From: Pseudoxanthomonas jiangsuensis
GTDB taxonomy: Bacteria > Pseudomonadota > Gammaproteobacteria > Xanthomonadales > Xanthomonadaceae
Direction: 5' to 3'
Assembly (NCBI RefSeq): GCF_010093185.1
Contig: NZ_PDWL01000009.1
Location: forward strand, 1 to 64,000
Length of the DNA stretch: 64,000 nucleotides
In this document: positions 26,213-34,833 of the stretch, piece after piece
Position numbering within the stretch: position 1 is the first letter of the stretch
Layout of the letters: the number at the start of each line of letters is the position of its first letter
Position numbers and translations under genes: made by a program
Notes under the pieces: model-generated
What the model saw: the letters and a program-made list of their open reading frames with translations, nothing else
Databases searched by the model: none
Told to the model about the DNA's origin: nothing

Positions 26213-26544
26213 CGGGATGGCTCCTGGGAAGCGCAGGGCTGGGTGGGGCTGCAGGAGGTGGTGCCGCCGCAGCAGTTCTCGGTCAGGTAGTCGATCAGCG
26301 CGTTCATCTGCGGATAGTTGGCCCGTACCCGGATCACCCGTCCTTCGCGCCGGTCGTGGACCAGGGCTGCGGCGCGGAGGATGTTCAGGTGGGCGCTCAG
26401 GGTGGCCGGCGGAATGTCCAGCTGTTCGCGGAGTTCGCCTACCGGCAGGCCGTCGTGTCCGGCCTGGACCAAGGCGCGAAAGGCCGCCAGGCGGGTCTCG
26501 TGACCCATGGCGGAAAGGGCGGCGAGGGCGGCTATTGATTCCAT
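26209..26544 (-). CDS. arsR: ArsR family metalloregulator
   Basis: A 111-residue winged-helix repressor: ALSAMGHETRLAAFRALVQAG, then the recognition region IPPATLSAHLNILRAAALV and the wing REGRVIRV. The usual alpha-3 CxC arsenic site is not obvious. Cysteines are instead clustered at the C-terminus (ENCCGGTTSC and PCAS), as in ArsR types that bind As(III) with C-terminal thiols. It is the first gene of arsR-arsI-arsC-ACR3. Its ATG lies within its own operator. Confidence 0.93.
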   Translation of the reverse strand: MESIAALAALSAMGHETRLAAFRALVQAGHDGLPVGELREQLDIPPATLSAHLNILRAAALVHDRREGRVIRVRANYPQMNALIDYLTENCCGGTTSCSPTQPCASQEPSR

Positions 26545-26578
26545 ATTTCCAGAATAATGGAAATAACGTATTGGTCAA
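26544..26578 (-). promoter_or_regulatory. ars promoter and ArsR operator
   Basis: On the - strand TTGACC (26578-26573) and TATTCT (26556-26551) are spaced 16 bases apart. The perfect dyad TATTTCC-N8-GGAAATA (26544-26565) covers the -10 and the arsR start. The -10 lies only six bases before the ATG, so the message should be leaderless and repression should block polymerase directly. Confidence 0.8.
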
Positions 26579-26653
26579 GACCAGGAGCACGATCGGGCAG
26601 GGGGCAATGCGGCTGCCATGCCCGGGCGGCAGGCCTGTCCGGAGAACGGCTAG

Positions 26654-26779
26654 TCGCTGTTCGGCCTGGCCCAGGCGCAACGGGAACTGGGCCGGGCCGA
26701 CGCCGCGGCCGAGACCTCGCGCCGGCACGCGCAGGCCTGGCAGTGGGCCGACGCACCGCTGGTCGCGGCGCGCCACTGA
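26654..26779 (+). pseudogene. C-terminal remnant of a TPR-type protein gene
   Basis: After an in-frame stop at 26651, 41 codons read SLFGLAQAQRELGRADAAAE and then an AQAWQWADAPLV ending, stopping at 26779. This is the typical last helix pair of tetratricopeptide proteins in this bacterial group. No start or upstream domain exists; instead the ars operon begins directly to the left. The gene was probably beheaded when the ars genes arrived or by a linked deletion. Confidence 0.65.
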
Positions 26780-26786
26780 GCGCCGC

Positions 26787-29700
26787 CTACTGCAGCAGCG
26801 TGGCCTTCTTGCGGTTGTCGCCGGAGTCGCGGTCGATCAGCTTGTTGTACGGATCGATGCCGGCCTCGTACGGCAGCTCGTCCACCACCAGCTCCAGGGT
26901 GGTGTCGGCCGCGGTGATGCGGTGCTTGCGCAGGTACAGCGCCTTCTCGTCGGCCTCCTTGCCGCCCGGCGGCCGCGCGAACACGCCGATGTCCACCATC
27001 ACGTCCACCGGCTCCTGCGTCTCCTTGCCCTTGCCGTCGGTGGACACCTTCTCGGCGTGCACCTGCAGGGTGACCGCGTACTTGCCGTCGTCGCGCCTGC
27101 GCACGTCGGCGCGGGTCGCCCGGTGGTTCCAGAACACGATCCGCTCGAACAGGTCGCGGATGAACGGATGGTGCTCCGGCGCGGTGCGCGCGTACAGCAG
27201 GTCGAGGAAGTCGCGGGTGGTCGGGTAGGGCGGGCCCTTGAAACCCCACTGCTGCACGAACTCGGCCAGCACCGCGTTGAGCCGCGCCTCGCCGATGGCG
27301 TCGCGCAGGGCGTAGAACACCACCGAGCCCTTGTTGTAGTGGATGTACTGCTGGTTCTCGTTGAGCGCCAGCGGCTGCTCCTCCACCCGCTCGCCGGCGC
27401 GGCTCATCAGGTAGCGGTCCAGCTCGTACTTCAGGAAGCGCCGCATCTGCCGCGGCCCGTACTCCTGCTCCATCACCATCAGCGCCGAGTACTGCGCCAG
27501 CGATTCGGACAGCATGGTCGCGCCCTGGACGTTGGCGCCGATCACCTGGTGCGCCCACCACTGGTGCGCGGCCTCGTGCGCGGTGACGTAGAACACGTAG
27601 TCGATGTCCTCCGGGTCGCGCAGGTCGGCGATGAAGCCGATCGACTCCGAGTAGGGGATGGTGCCGGCGAAGGCCTGGGCGAACGACTGGTAGCCCGGGA
27701 ACTCCAGGATCCGGAACTGGCGGAACTGGTAGGGCGAGAAGTTGCGGCTGTAGTAGTCCAGCGACTTCTTGCTCGAGTCGATCATCCGCGGCACGTTCCA
27801 GGCGTGGGCGGGGTGGTGGTAGACCTCGATGGCCACGTCGTTCCAGCGGTCGCGCGCGACCTTCCAGTCGGCCGACAGCCAGGAGAAGAACGGCAAAAGC
27901 CTGGCCTCGGACTTGTAGTGGTAGTAGCGGCGCCCGTCCTGCTCCCACTCGCTTTGCAGGTAGCCCGGCGCCAGCGCGATCTGGCCGGCGCTGGTGGACA
28001 CGGTGGTCTCGAAGTCGACCCAGTCGCCGGTGGTGGTCAGGTAGTTGTCGCCGCGTGCGGCCGCGTCGCCGATCGGGTTCATCCGCGGCAGCTGCGGCAG
28101 CCCGTGCTTGCGCCGGTCGTTGCGGTCCTGGAGCTGGCCGCGCTCGTCGTAGCCCAGCTGCGGCAGGGCGGCGTAGTTGTTGAAGAAGGTGCCGTTGTAG
28201 ACCACCGCGGTGCCGCCGCCGTTCATCGGGAAGCCGTGCGGCGCGCTGGCAAGCTCGTACTCGAAGTCCAGCGACGCCCCAGGCGCCAGCGGCGTGGCCA
28301 GGCGGTAGATGGTGTAGCCGTGGACCGTGTCGGCCTTGACCACGGTGTGCGGCCCGAATTCCAGCCGGCGCACCTCGATGTCCGGGTCCAGGCGCACGTG
28401 CAGGTCGGCGATCGGGGCGGCGGTGCGGTTCTCCAGGCGGTAGCGGCCGCGGATCTCGACCCGGCGCTGCTCCGGGAAGATGTCCACGTCGGCGCGGATC
28501 GCGGCGATCCGCGGCTGCGGCAGGTCCTTGTACCGGCGGTAGTCCTTCTCGTACTGCGCGGCCCGCTCCTGGGCCAGGTCGCCGGGCACGTACTCGTTGA
28601 GCACGTTGGTGTTGTAGAAGATCCAGCCGCCGATCCCGGCGAAGACCAGCAGGGCCGCCGCCAGGGTCGCCAGCACCGGGCCGCGCAGGCGGGTGCGGGC
28701 CTGGCGCAGGCGGTCGCGCACGGCCAGCGAGGTGCCGCGCGGCCAGAACAGCAGGGCCACCGCCAGCAGGGCCACGGCGAACGCGGTCCAGTAGCCGCGC
28801 AGCCACAGGTGCGGGCCGATGAAGTGGCCGTAGTGGTTCATGTCCGAATACGGGTCGGGGGTGGCCGCGCCGTAGCGGTACAGGATATGGTCCAGGTCGA
28901 GCATGCCCATGGCCGCGCGCGCGACCAGGTACACGATCATCAGCAGGTAGCCGATGAACTTGTTGCCGCTGACCGCCTGCAGGAACACCGCCATCGCCGC
29001 CATCAGCACGAACGGGATCGCCGCCAGCACCAGGCCTTTCAGGTACAGCAGCGGCTCCAGCGCGGTGTGGCCGTGGGCCAGCTGCCAGCCGGTGGTGAAC
29101 AGCGCGCCGGCCAGCAGCATCGCCAGGATCAGGCCGGTCAGCGCGGTCATCTTCGAGGCCAGCGGGATCCAGTCGGGCAGGGCGTAGGCGTCGGTGGCCT
29201 CGGCCACCCGCAGGCTGCGCTCGCGCCAGGCCAGCTCGCCGGCGTAGAAGGTGGTGACGATGACCAGGAACAGGCTCATCCCGCCCTCAAGGGTGGAGAG
29301 CATGCGCCGGGTGACCGGGTACAGCTCGGTGCCGTACATGCTCGAGCCGGTCTTGAGCACGGTGAACACCATCAGCAGGCCCAGCACCAGCATCACCAGG
29401 AACGGCGCCCCGGCCAGCGCCCCGCGCAGGTCGAAGGCCGCCAGCTGCCGGTACTGGGCCCAGCGTGCGGCCGGGCCCTCGCGCAGCTGCACCTGGGGCA
29501 AGGCGAGCGGGGCGGCGGCCGCGGCCACCACCGGCAAAGGCGCGGCGCCGGCCGGTGCGGCCTCGGCCTTGCGCCGGCGCAGGACCAGGCCCTCGCGGTC
29601 GGCGCGGAACAGGCCGAACGCCGCGAACAGCATCGCCGCCGCCGCACCCAGCCACAGCAGCCGGTTGCCCAGCAGCAGCCCGGTCAGGGCCGGAAGCTGG

Positions 29701-30389
29701 CTGTTGTACTGGGCGCTGGACCAGTAGCGGATGTGCTCGCCCACCGCGGTCGCGCCGGATGGGTCGAGCAGGGCGCCGATCCAGCGCGAGTCCAGGTCGG
29801 AGGTCAGGTAGCCGGACACCGTCCACAGCACGAAGAAGCCGATCACCCCGATGTAGCTGTAGAGCATCGAGCGGGTCAGCACCGCCAGCAGGAACAGCAG
29901 GGCCGACAGGAACAGCAGGTTGGGGATGACCAGCACGCCGAACGCCCAGGCGTAGGCGGTCCATGGGGTCGGCCCCAGCCGCGCCTGGTCCAGCCACGGC
30001 ATCAGGCTGCCCAGCCACAGGCCCAGGGCCACGGCCAGCATGATCGCCAGGCTGGCGGTGAAGCCGCCGCCGAAGCGCCCGAGCAGGTAGTCGCGCCGGC
30101 GCACCGGGGTGGCGAAGAACAGCTCGGCGGTGCGCTGCTCGAAATCGCGCAGGGCAATGCCGGCCACGAAGATCGTGCCCAGCAGCACGCTCAGCACGCT
30201 GAAGGCCGCCAGCAGGGTGATCACCACCGCCGGGGCGTTGCGCAGAACGTTGCCTACGCCGCCGCCGAAGCTGATGTCGTCGGAGGCCATCGCGCCGAAG
30301 CCGAGCAGACCGAACGCGGCCAGCACGATCCAGAACACGCCGTTGCGCAGCAGCAGCCGGCGCTCGAAGGAGAGGATGTGGCGCAGCAT
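26787..30389 (-). CDS. ABC transporter permease fused to an M1-type aminopeptidase
   Basis: A 1200-residue protein. About 600 residues form two sets of membrane helices of the ABC-2 permease type (start MLRHILSFERRLLLRNGVFW). The remainder is an extracytoplasmic M1 gluzincin domain with VTAHEAAHQWWAHQVIG and the downstream glutamate in LSESLAQYSALMVME, so the zinc site is complete. The ATPase gene begins 100 bases or less upstream and is transcribed with it. It may export peptides or process them at the membrane; the substrate is unknown. Family architecture is recognised, function is not. Confidence 0.92.
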   Translation of the reverse strand: MLRHILSFERRLLLRNGVFWIVLAAFGLLGFGAMASDDISFGGGVGNVLRNAPAVVITLLAAFSVLSVLLGTIFVAGIALRDFEQRTAELFFATPVRRRDYLLGRFGGGFTASLAIMLAVALGLWLGSLMPWLDQARLGPTPWTAYAWAFGVLVIPNLLFLSALLFLLAVLTRSMLYSYIGVIGFFVLWTVSGYLTSDLDSRWIGALLDPSGATAVGEHIRYWSSAQYNSQLPALTGLLLGNRLLWLGAAAAMLFAAFGLFRADREGLVLRRRKAEAAPAGAAPLPVVAAAAAPLALPQVQLREGPAARWAQYRQLAAFDLRGALAGAPFLVMLVLGLLMVFTVLKTGSSMYGTELYPVTRRMLSTLEGGMSLFLVIVTTFYAGELAWRERSLRVAEATDAYALPDWIPLASKMTALTGLILAMLLAGALFTTGWQLAHGHTALEPLLYLKGLVLAAIPFVLMAAMAVFLQAVSGNKFIGYLLMIVYLVARAAMGMLDLDHILYRYGAATPDPYSDMNHYGHFIGPHLWLRGYWTAFAVALLAVALLFWPRGTSLAVRDRLRQARTRLRGPVLATLAAALLVFAGIGGWIFYNTNVLNEYVPGDLAQERAAQYEKDYRRYKDLPQPRIAAIRADVDIFPEQRRVEIRGRYRLENRTAAPIADLHVRLDPDIEVRRLEFGPHTVVKADTVHGYTIYRLATPLAPGASLDFEYELASAPHGFPMNGGGTAVVYNGTFFNNYAALPQLGYDERGQLQDRNDRRKHGLPQLPRMNPIGDAAARGDNYLTTTGDWVDFETTVSTSAGQIALAPGYLQSEWEQDGRRYYHYKSEARLLPFFSWLSADWKVARDRWNDVAIEVYHHPAHAWNVPRMIDSSKKSLDYYSRNFSPYQFRQFRILEFPGYQSFAQAFAGTIPYSESIGFIADLRDPEDIDYVFYVTAHEAAHQWWAHQVIGANVQGATMLSESLAQYSALMVMEQEYGPRQMRRFLKYELDRYLMSRAGERVEEQPLALNENQQYIHYNKGSVVFYALRDAIGEARLNAVLAEFVQQWGFKGPPYPTTRDFLDLLYARTAPEHHPFIRDLFERIVFWNHRATRADVRRRDDGKYAVTLQVHAEKVSTDGKGKETQEPVDVMVDIGVFARPPGGKEADEKALYLRKHRITAADTTLELVVDELPYEAGIDPYNKLIDRDSGDNRKKATLLQ

Positions 30390-30392
30390 GGC

Positions 30393-31289
30393 TCAGGCCG
30401 CCTGTGCCGGAGCGGCGGCCAAAGCGACCTTGCGCAGTTCGCCGAAGTACACGTCCTCCAGGTTCGCCGGCACCGCCGCGAAGCCATCGCCGGGATCGGC
30501 GTCGGCCAGCACGTGCACCACCGGCTGGCCGCCGACCAGGCGCGAGGAGAGCACCGCATGGCTGCGGATCAGTTCCGGCAGCTGCGCCTTGTCGACCCGC
30601 TTGCGCCAGATCCGGCCCTCCAGCGAGCGGATCGCCTCGCGCGGCTCGCCGGCCAGGCGCACCTGGCCGGAGGCGATGATCGCCATCCGTGGGCACAGGT
30701 CGGTCACGTCCTCGACGATGTGGGTGGACAGGATCACCACCGTGTTCTCGCCGATCTCGGCCAGCAGGTTGAGGAAGCGGTTGCGCTCCTCCGGGTCCAG
30801 GCCGGCGGTGGGCTCGTCGACGATGATCAACGAGGGCTGGCCGATCAGCGCCTGGGCGATGCCGAAGCGCTGGCGCATGCCGCCGGAGAAGGTGCCCAGC
30901 TTGCGCTTGCGCACGTTCCACAGGTTGACCTGCTGCAGCAGCGCCTCGACCAGGGCCTTGCGCTCCTTGCGCGCGGTCACGCCCTTGAGCACGGCGAAGT
31001 GGTCGAGCATGGCCTCGGCCGAGACCTTGGGATACACGCCGAATTCCTGCGGCAGGTAGCCCAGCCGTCGCCGCGCCGCGGTCTTGTCGGCCAGCACGTC
31101 GAGCCCGTCCAGCTGGATGCTGCCTTCGCTGGGCTCCTGCAGGGTGGCGATGGTCCGCATCAGGGTGGACTTGCCGGCGCCGTTGGGGCCGAGCAGGCCG
31201 AACATGCCGCGCGGGATGTCGAGGTCGACGCCCTTCAGCGCCTGCACGCCGTTGGCGTAGGTCTTGGACAGCGAGCGGATCTGGAGCAT
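30393..31289 (-). CDS. ABC transporter ATP-binding protein
   Basis: A 298-residue ATPase with Walker A GPNGAGKST, the signature FSGGMRQRFGIAQALIG, Walker B SLIIVDEPTAGLDP and the switch histidine in LSTHIVED. I choose ATG 31289, with AAGGA nine bases upstream; a GTG two codons earlier is in frame. It ends three bases before the fused permease-peptidase gene and is surely its partner. Confidence 0.95.
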   Translation of the reverse strand: MLQIRSLSKTYANGVQALKGVDLDIPRGMFGLLGPNGAGKSTLMRTIATLQEPSEGSIQLDGLDVLADKTAARRRLGYLPQEFGVYPKVSAEAMLDHFAVLKGVTARKERKALVEALLQQVNLWNVRKRKLGTFSGGMRQRFGIAQALIGQPSLIIVDEPTAGLDPEERNRFLNLLAEIGENTVVILSTHIVEDVTDLCPRMAIIASGQVRLAGEPREAIRSLEGRIWRKRVDKAQLPELIRSHAVLSSRLVGGQPVVHVLADADPGDGFAAVPANLEDVYFGELRKVALAAAPAQAA

Positions 31290-31358
31290 GCGCACATCCT
31301 TGCGTTGACGATGGAGGGATCCTGGGGCGTGGTGCCGTGCCGGGCTATCGGCCGGAAG

Positions 31359-32489
31359 TCATGGCGGGGTCGGGTTCCGGCCCGGCGTCGGGTCGGGAAA
31401 GGGCGCCGGTGCCGGGCCGGGGGCGCCGAACAGGGCGGCGATCCGCAAGGCCAGCCGGTAGGGCTCCGGATCGTCGCGGTTGCTCAGCACCACCACCGTC
31501 AGCCTGTGTGCCGGCCAGCGCACGATCACATTGCGGAAGCCGATGCTCTCGCCGCTGTGCCAGGCGCGGTCGCCGTTGAGCCGCCAGCCGAAACCGTAGT
31601 GCGGCACGTCCGGCTCGGCGGTGGCGGGGGCAGGGGCGAACATCAGCGCCCGCGACTCGGCCTTCAGCAGGCGCTCGTCGTACAGGGCGGCGTCCCAGCG
31701 GGCCAGGTCGTCGATGGAGGCATAGATGCCGCCGTCGCCGAGCACGGCGCTGGTCGGACTCTGGTCGGTGCGGATCCAGCGGCCATCCACCTGGCTGTAG
31801 CCGTAGGCGCGATCGGCGACGCGGTCCACGCCTTCCTGGTGGGCGACGCTGCGGTCCATGCCCAGCGGCGCGAAGATGCGCCCGCGCAGGAAGCCGGCGA
31901 AGTCCTGCCCGGAGACGCGGGCGACCACAAGCGCCAGCAGGGCATAGCCGCTGTTGCTGTAGCGGTAGCCGCTGCCCGGCCGGAAATAGGTGCTGTCCTG
32001 GCCCTCGAGGATGCGCAGCACGTCGGTGTCGTGCAGCTGGCCGTGGAAGCCGGCGGGGACGTGGTCCTCGTAGTCGACCAGGCCGGAGGTGTGCGACAGC
32101 AGCTGGCGCAGGGTCACCGCGTTGGCGGCCGCCGGCAGGGAGGGCAGCCAGCGCTTGACCGGGTCGTCGATCGACAACCGCCCGTCCTCGGCCAGCAACA
32201 GGATCGCCGCGGCGGTGAACTGCTTGGTCAGCGAGGCCAGCCGGTAGTTCGTCGCCGGCCCGGCCGGGATGCCGGCTTCCAGGTCGGCCAGGCCCCAGCC
32301 GCGCCGCAGCACGGGCCGGCCGTCGTGCAGCACCAGCACCGAAGCGCCGGGGACCGGGCCCTGGTAGTCGCGCATCAGCGCATCGACCGCGGCAGCGGCC
32401 TGCGCCTCGTCGAGGCCTTCGGCGCGTGCGGCCGGCCCGGCGGTCGCCGACAGCGCGGCCAGGGCCAGCCAGGGCAGCAGTGCGTTCAT
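31359..32489 (-). CDS. Serine hydrolase, class C beta-lactamase fold
   Basis: A 376-residue exported protein with signal peptide ending ARAEG. The catalytic motifs are SLTK (Ser-x-x-Lys), YSN (the Tyr of YxN) and HSGES near the C-terminus, equivalent to KTG. Such proteins range from D-aminopeptidases and esterases to penicillin-binding enzymes; true beta-lactamase activity should not be assumed. The tail is Pro-rich. It lies 69 bases past the ABC ATPase start on the same strand. Confidence 0.9.
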   Translation of the reverse strand: MNALLPWLALAALSATAGPAARAEGLDEAQAAAAVDALMRDYQGPVPGASVLVLHDGRPVLRRGWGLADLEAGIPAGPATNYRLASLTKQFTAAAILLLAEDGRLSIDDPVKRWLPSLPAAANAVTLRQLLSHTSGLVDYEDHVPAGFHGQLHDTDVLRILEGQDSTYFRPGSGYRYSNSGYALLALVVARVSGQDFAGFLRGRIFAPLGMDRSVAHQEGVDRVADRAYGYSQVDGRWIRTDQSPTSAVLGDGGIYASIDDLARWDAALYDERLLKAESRALMFAPAPATAEPDVPHYGFGWRLNGDRAWHSGESIGFRNVIVRWPAHRLTVVVLSNRDDPEPYRLALRIAALFGAPGPAPAPFPDPTPGRNPTPP

Positions 32490-32531
32490 GCGCGTTCCCC
32501 TCGCGTCGCGCCGGCAGGCGGTGGATGCAGG

Positions 32532-34403
32532 TTAACCCGGCTGGCCCTGGCGGGCGTCGATCCAGGCGTCGATCTTGGCTTCCAGCACGTCCAGCGGCAC
32601 CGAGCCGTCCTTGAGCACCTCGGCGTGGAAGGCGCGCACGTCGAAACGCTCGCCCAGCGCGGCCTGGGCCTTGCGCCGCAGCTGCACGATCTTCAGCTCG
32701 CCGGTCTTGTAGGCCAGCGCCTGGCCGGGGATGGCCATGTAGCGCTCGGCCTCGGCCACCGCCTCGGCCTGGCTGGTGGCCGAGTTCTCCAGCATGTAGT
32801 CGATCACCTGCTGCCGGGTCCAGCCCTTGCCGTGCAGGCCGGTGTCGACCACCAGCCGGATCGCGCGCCACAGTTCGTTCTGCAGGTAGCCGAAGTACGA
32901 GTACGGGTCCTGGTACAGGCCCAGGTCGCGGCCCAGCGACTCGGCGTATAGGCCCCAGCCCTCGGTGAAGGCGGTCTCGCCGCCGAAGCGGCGGAACGCG
33001 GGCAGGTCGTGCAGTTCCTGCTGCAGGGCCAGCTGGAAGTGGTGGCCGGGGATGGCCTCGTGCAGGAACAGGTCCTCGGCGTCCCAGGTCTTGCGGCTGG
33101 GCAGGTCGTAGGTATTGACGTAGAACACGCCCGGGCGGCTGCCGTCCCCGCTCGGGCGCATGTAGGAGCCGCCGGCCGCGGACTGGGCGCGGTAGGGCTC
33201 GACCGCGCGCACCTCGAAACCGGCCTTGGGCAGCAGCGAGAAGTATTCCGGCACCCGCGCCATCACCTTCGGTTCCAGGCTGCGGTGGAAGGCCAGCAGG
33301 GCCTCCTCGTCGGCGAACTGGAAACGCTTGTCGGTCTGCATGAAGCGGAAGAACTTCTGCATCGAGCCGCGGAACCTGGCCTGCTTCATCACCGTGGCGA
33401 TCTCGCCGTGGATGCGCTCGACCTCCTCCAGACCGATCCGGTGGATCCGCTCCGGGTCCAGGTCGCTGGTGGTGCTCTGCCGTACCAAATAGGCGTACCA
33501 CTCGCCGCCGCCGGGCAGCGCGCCCAGGCCGTCGCTGGCGCGGCTGGCCGGCAGGTACTCGGTGGCGATGAAGCCGCGCAGGCGCCGGTAGGCCGGCATC
33601 AGCCGGTTCTCGACCAGGCGCTTGTAGTCGGCGGCGATGCGCTCGCGCTCGGCCGTCGGGATGTCCTCGGGCATGTTCCGGATGGGGTTCCAGAACAGGG
33701 TCTCCTCGGCGGTGGGCCTGATCAGCGCGTCCAGCTGCGGCAGCACCTTCTGCATCAGCGGCCGCGGCTGGACCACGCCGGCGGCCATGCCCTCGCGCAT
33801 GTTGGCGATGGCCTGGTCGAACAGCGCCGGGATCCCGAGCGCGCGCCGCGCCCAGGCGTCGTAGTCGGCCGCCGTGCGGAACGGCTGGGCGCTGGCGCCC
33901 GAGCCGAGCATGGCCATCAGCGTGGCCGGGTTGTTGAACTGGTTGACCGGCTGCATCCAGCCGGGGAAGCGCTCGCCCTCAAGCGCGTCGCGGGCGTTGC
34001 GCACGAAGATCCGGTAGCTGAGCAGGTCCTGGCCCTCCAGCCCGTCCTCGCCGACCGCCTCGACCCTGGCCAGCCACTCGGTGGTGAACTCGCGGCCCTG
34101 CTGGCGGAAGGCCGCCGAGAGGTAGTTGGGCAGCTGGTCGTTCCAGCGGCCGTCGCCCTGGAAGGTGGCCTGCAGCGGATTGAGCCTGAGCGAGGCCTCC
34201 CAGTAGTCGGCGTAGATCTTCTGCAGGCGCTGGGCCTTGCTCGGCGCCGGAGCCGGCGCGCGCGCGGCGGCCGGTCGCGGCGTGGCCGCCGTGCTCCGCG
34301 CCGCGGGCCGCTGCGTGGCCTTCTTGCGCGCCGCTTCGGCCACCGGCGGCGGCAGCGCCAGCAGCAGGGCGACGGGCAGGACCAGCCAGCGGGCGAGGGA
34401 CAT
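32532..34403 (-). CDS. DUF885 domain protein, probable exported metallopeptidase
   Basis: A 623-residue protein. ATG 34403 opens a signal peptide (MSLARWLVLPVALLLALPPP) followed by an Ala/Pro/Arg-rich linker of about 50 residues. The DUF885 body includes DLFLHEAIPGHHFQLALQQE, the conserved zinc-like HEAxPGHH motif, and AYKTGELKIVQLRRKAQ. Members are predicted peptidases related to carboxypeptidase Taq; activity is rarely tested. Its leader region is filled with repeats. Confidence 0.92.
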   Translation of the reverse strand: MSLARWLVLPVALLLALPPPVAEAARKKATQRPAARSTAATPRPAAARAPAPAPSKAQRLQKIYADYWEASLRLNPLQATFQGDGRWNDQLPNYLSAAFRQQGREFTTEWLARVEAVGEDGLEGQDLLSYRIFVRNARDALEGERFPGWMQPVNQFNNPATLMAMLGSGASAQPFRTAADYDAWARRALGIPALFDQAIANMREGMAAGVVQPRPLMQKVLPQLDALIRPTAEETLFWNPIRNMPEDIPTAERERIAADYKRLVENRLMPAYRRLRGFIATEYLPASRASDGLGALPGGGEWYAYLVRQSTTSDLDPERIHRIGLEEVERIHGEIATVMKQARFRGSMQKFFRFMQTDKRFQFADEEALLAFHRSLEPKVMARVPEYFSLLPKAGFEVRAVEPYRAQSAAGGSYMRPSGDGSRPGVFYVNTYDLPSRKTWDAEDLFLHEAIPGHHFQLALQQELHDLPAFRRFGGETAFTEGWGLYAESLGRDLGLYQDPYSYFGYLQNELWRAIRLVVDTGLHGKGWTRQQVIDYMLENSATSQAEAVAEAERYMAIPGQALAYKTGELKIVQLRRKAQAALGERFDVRAFHAEVLKDGSVPLDVLEAKIDAWIDARQGQPG

Positions 34404-34459
34404 GGGCGGCTCCGTGAACGCGTGAAGGCCCCGGAGAGTGCCGCATCCGGCCGCATTTT

Positions 34460-34486
34460 TGTAGGAGCCGGCCTCGCCGGCGCCCG
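34460..34486. repeat. Solo GTAG-type REP
   Basis: TGTAGGAGCCGGCCTCGCCGG plus GCGCCC is one arm of the 107-base REP pair, without its partner. It lies 57 bases upstream of the DUF885 gene start, in its leader. Confidence 0.75.
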
Positions 34487-34565
34487 TTTCCGGAGGTCGT
34501 ATTCCTTGCAGCAGCAACAGCAAGAGTAGAGGCAGAAGCATCGGGTTGAGCCGGCTTCGGAGGGA

Positions 34566-34675
34566 GTCCGCCGTCACATGGGGGATGGACCACCCCTCGG
34601 GACGACATCCTGTCTTTACTCGGGGCCGTGGCACATCCCTGTGCCACTTGGTCCATCCCCCATGCGACGGCGGAC
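34566..34675 (-). repeat. Twin GGA-loop hairpin element B
   Basis: A 27-base outer inverted repeat (34566-34592 with 34649-34675) has one imperfect pair. On the - strand it reads as a G-U wobble, on the + strand as an A-C mismatch. Inside, the - strand forms GTGGCAC-AGGGAT-GTGCCAC (34628-34647) and GAC-AGGAT-GTC (34604-34614), separated by a linker with CCGAGT. ACAGGGATGT fits the CsrA/RsmE consensus of a C-G closed ANGGAN loop. It lies between yhhQ-like and DUF885 genes, both also on the - strand, so it is probably transcribed in the relevant sense. Confidence 0.78.
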
Positions 34676-34726
34676 GCTCGCGCGTTGGGATGCGTGTCTT
34701 CGGCCGGATGCGGGTTTCGCTTCACC

Positions 34727-34833
34727 TGTAGGAGCCGGTCTTGCTAGCGACCGTGGAGGCGGACGCATCAATGGCGGCCGGTTTCACGCAGACGCTTCCG
34801 CCATGGCGGTCGCCGGCAAGGCCGGCTCCTACA
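34727..34833. repeat. GTAG-type REP pair, copy 2 (107 bases)
   Basis: Same length, ends and central TTTCACGCAGACGC as the copies at 14886 and 57456. Its right arm overlaps the last codon and stop of the transporter gene ending at 34829, so the insertion or retention has shaped the end of that protein. Confidence 0.85.

Noticed and set aside
31359..32489. Antibiotic-resistance beta-lactamase
   Set aside because: The motifs fit the broad class C serine hydrolase family, most members of which are not resistance enzymes.
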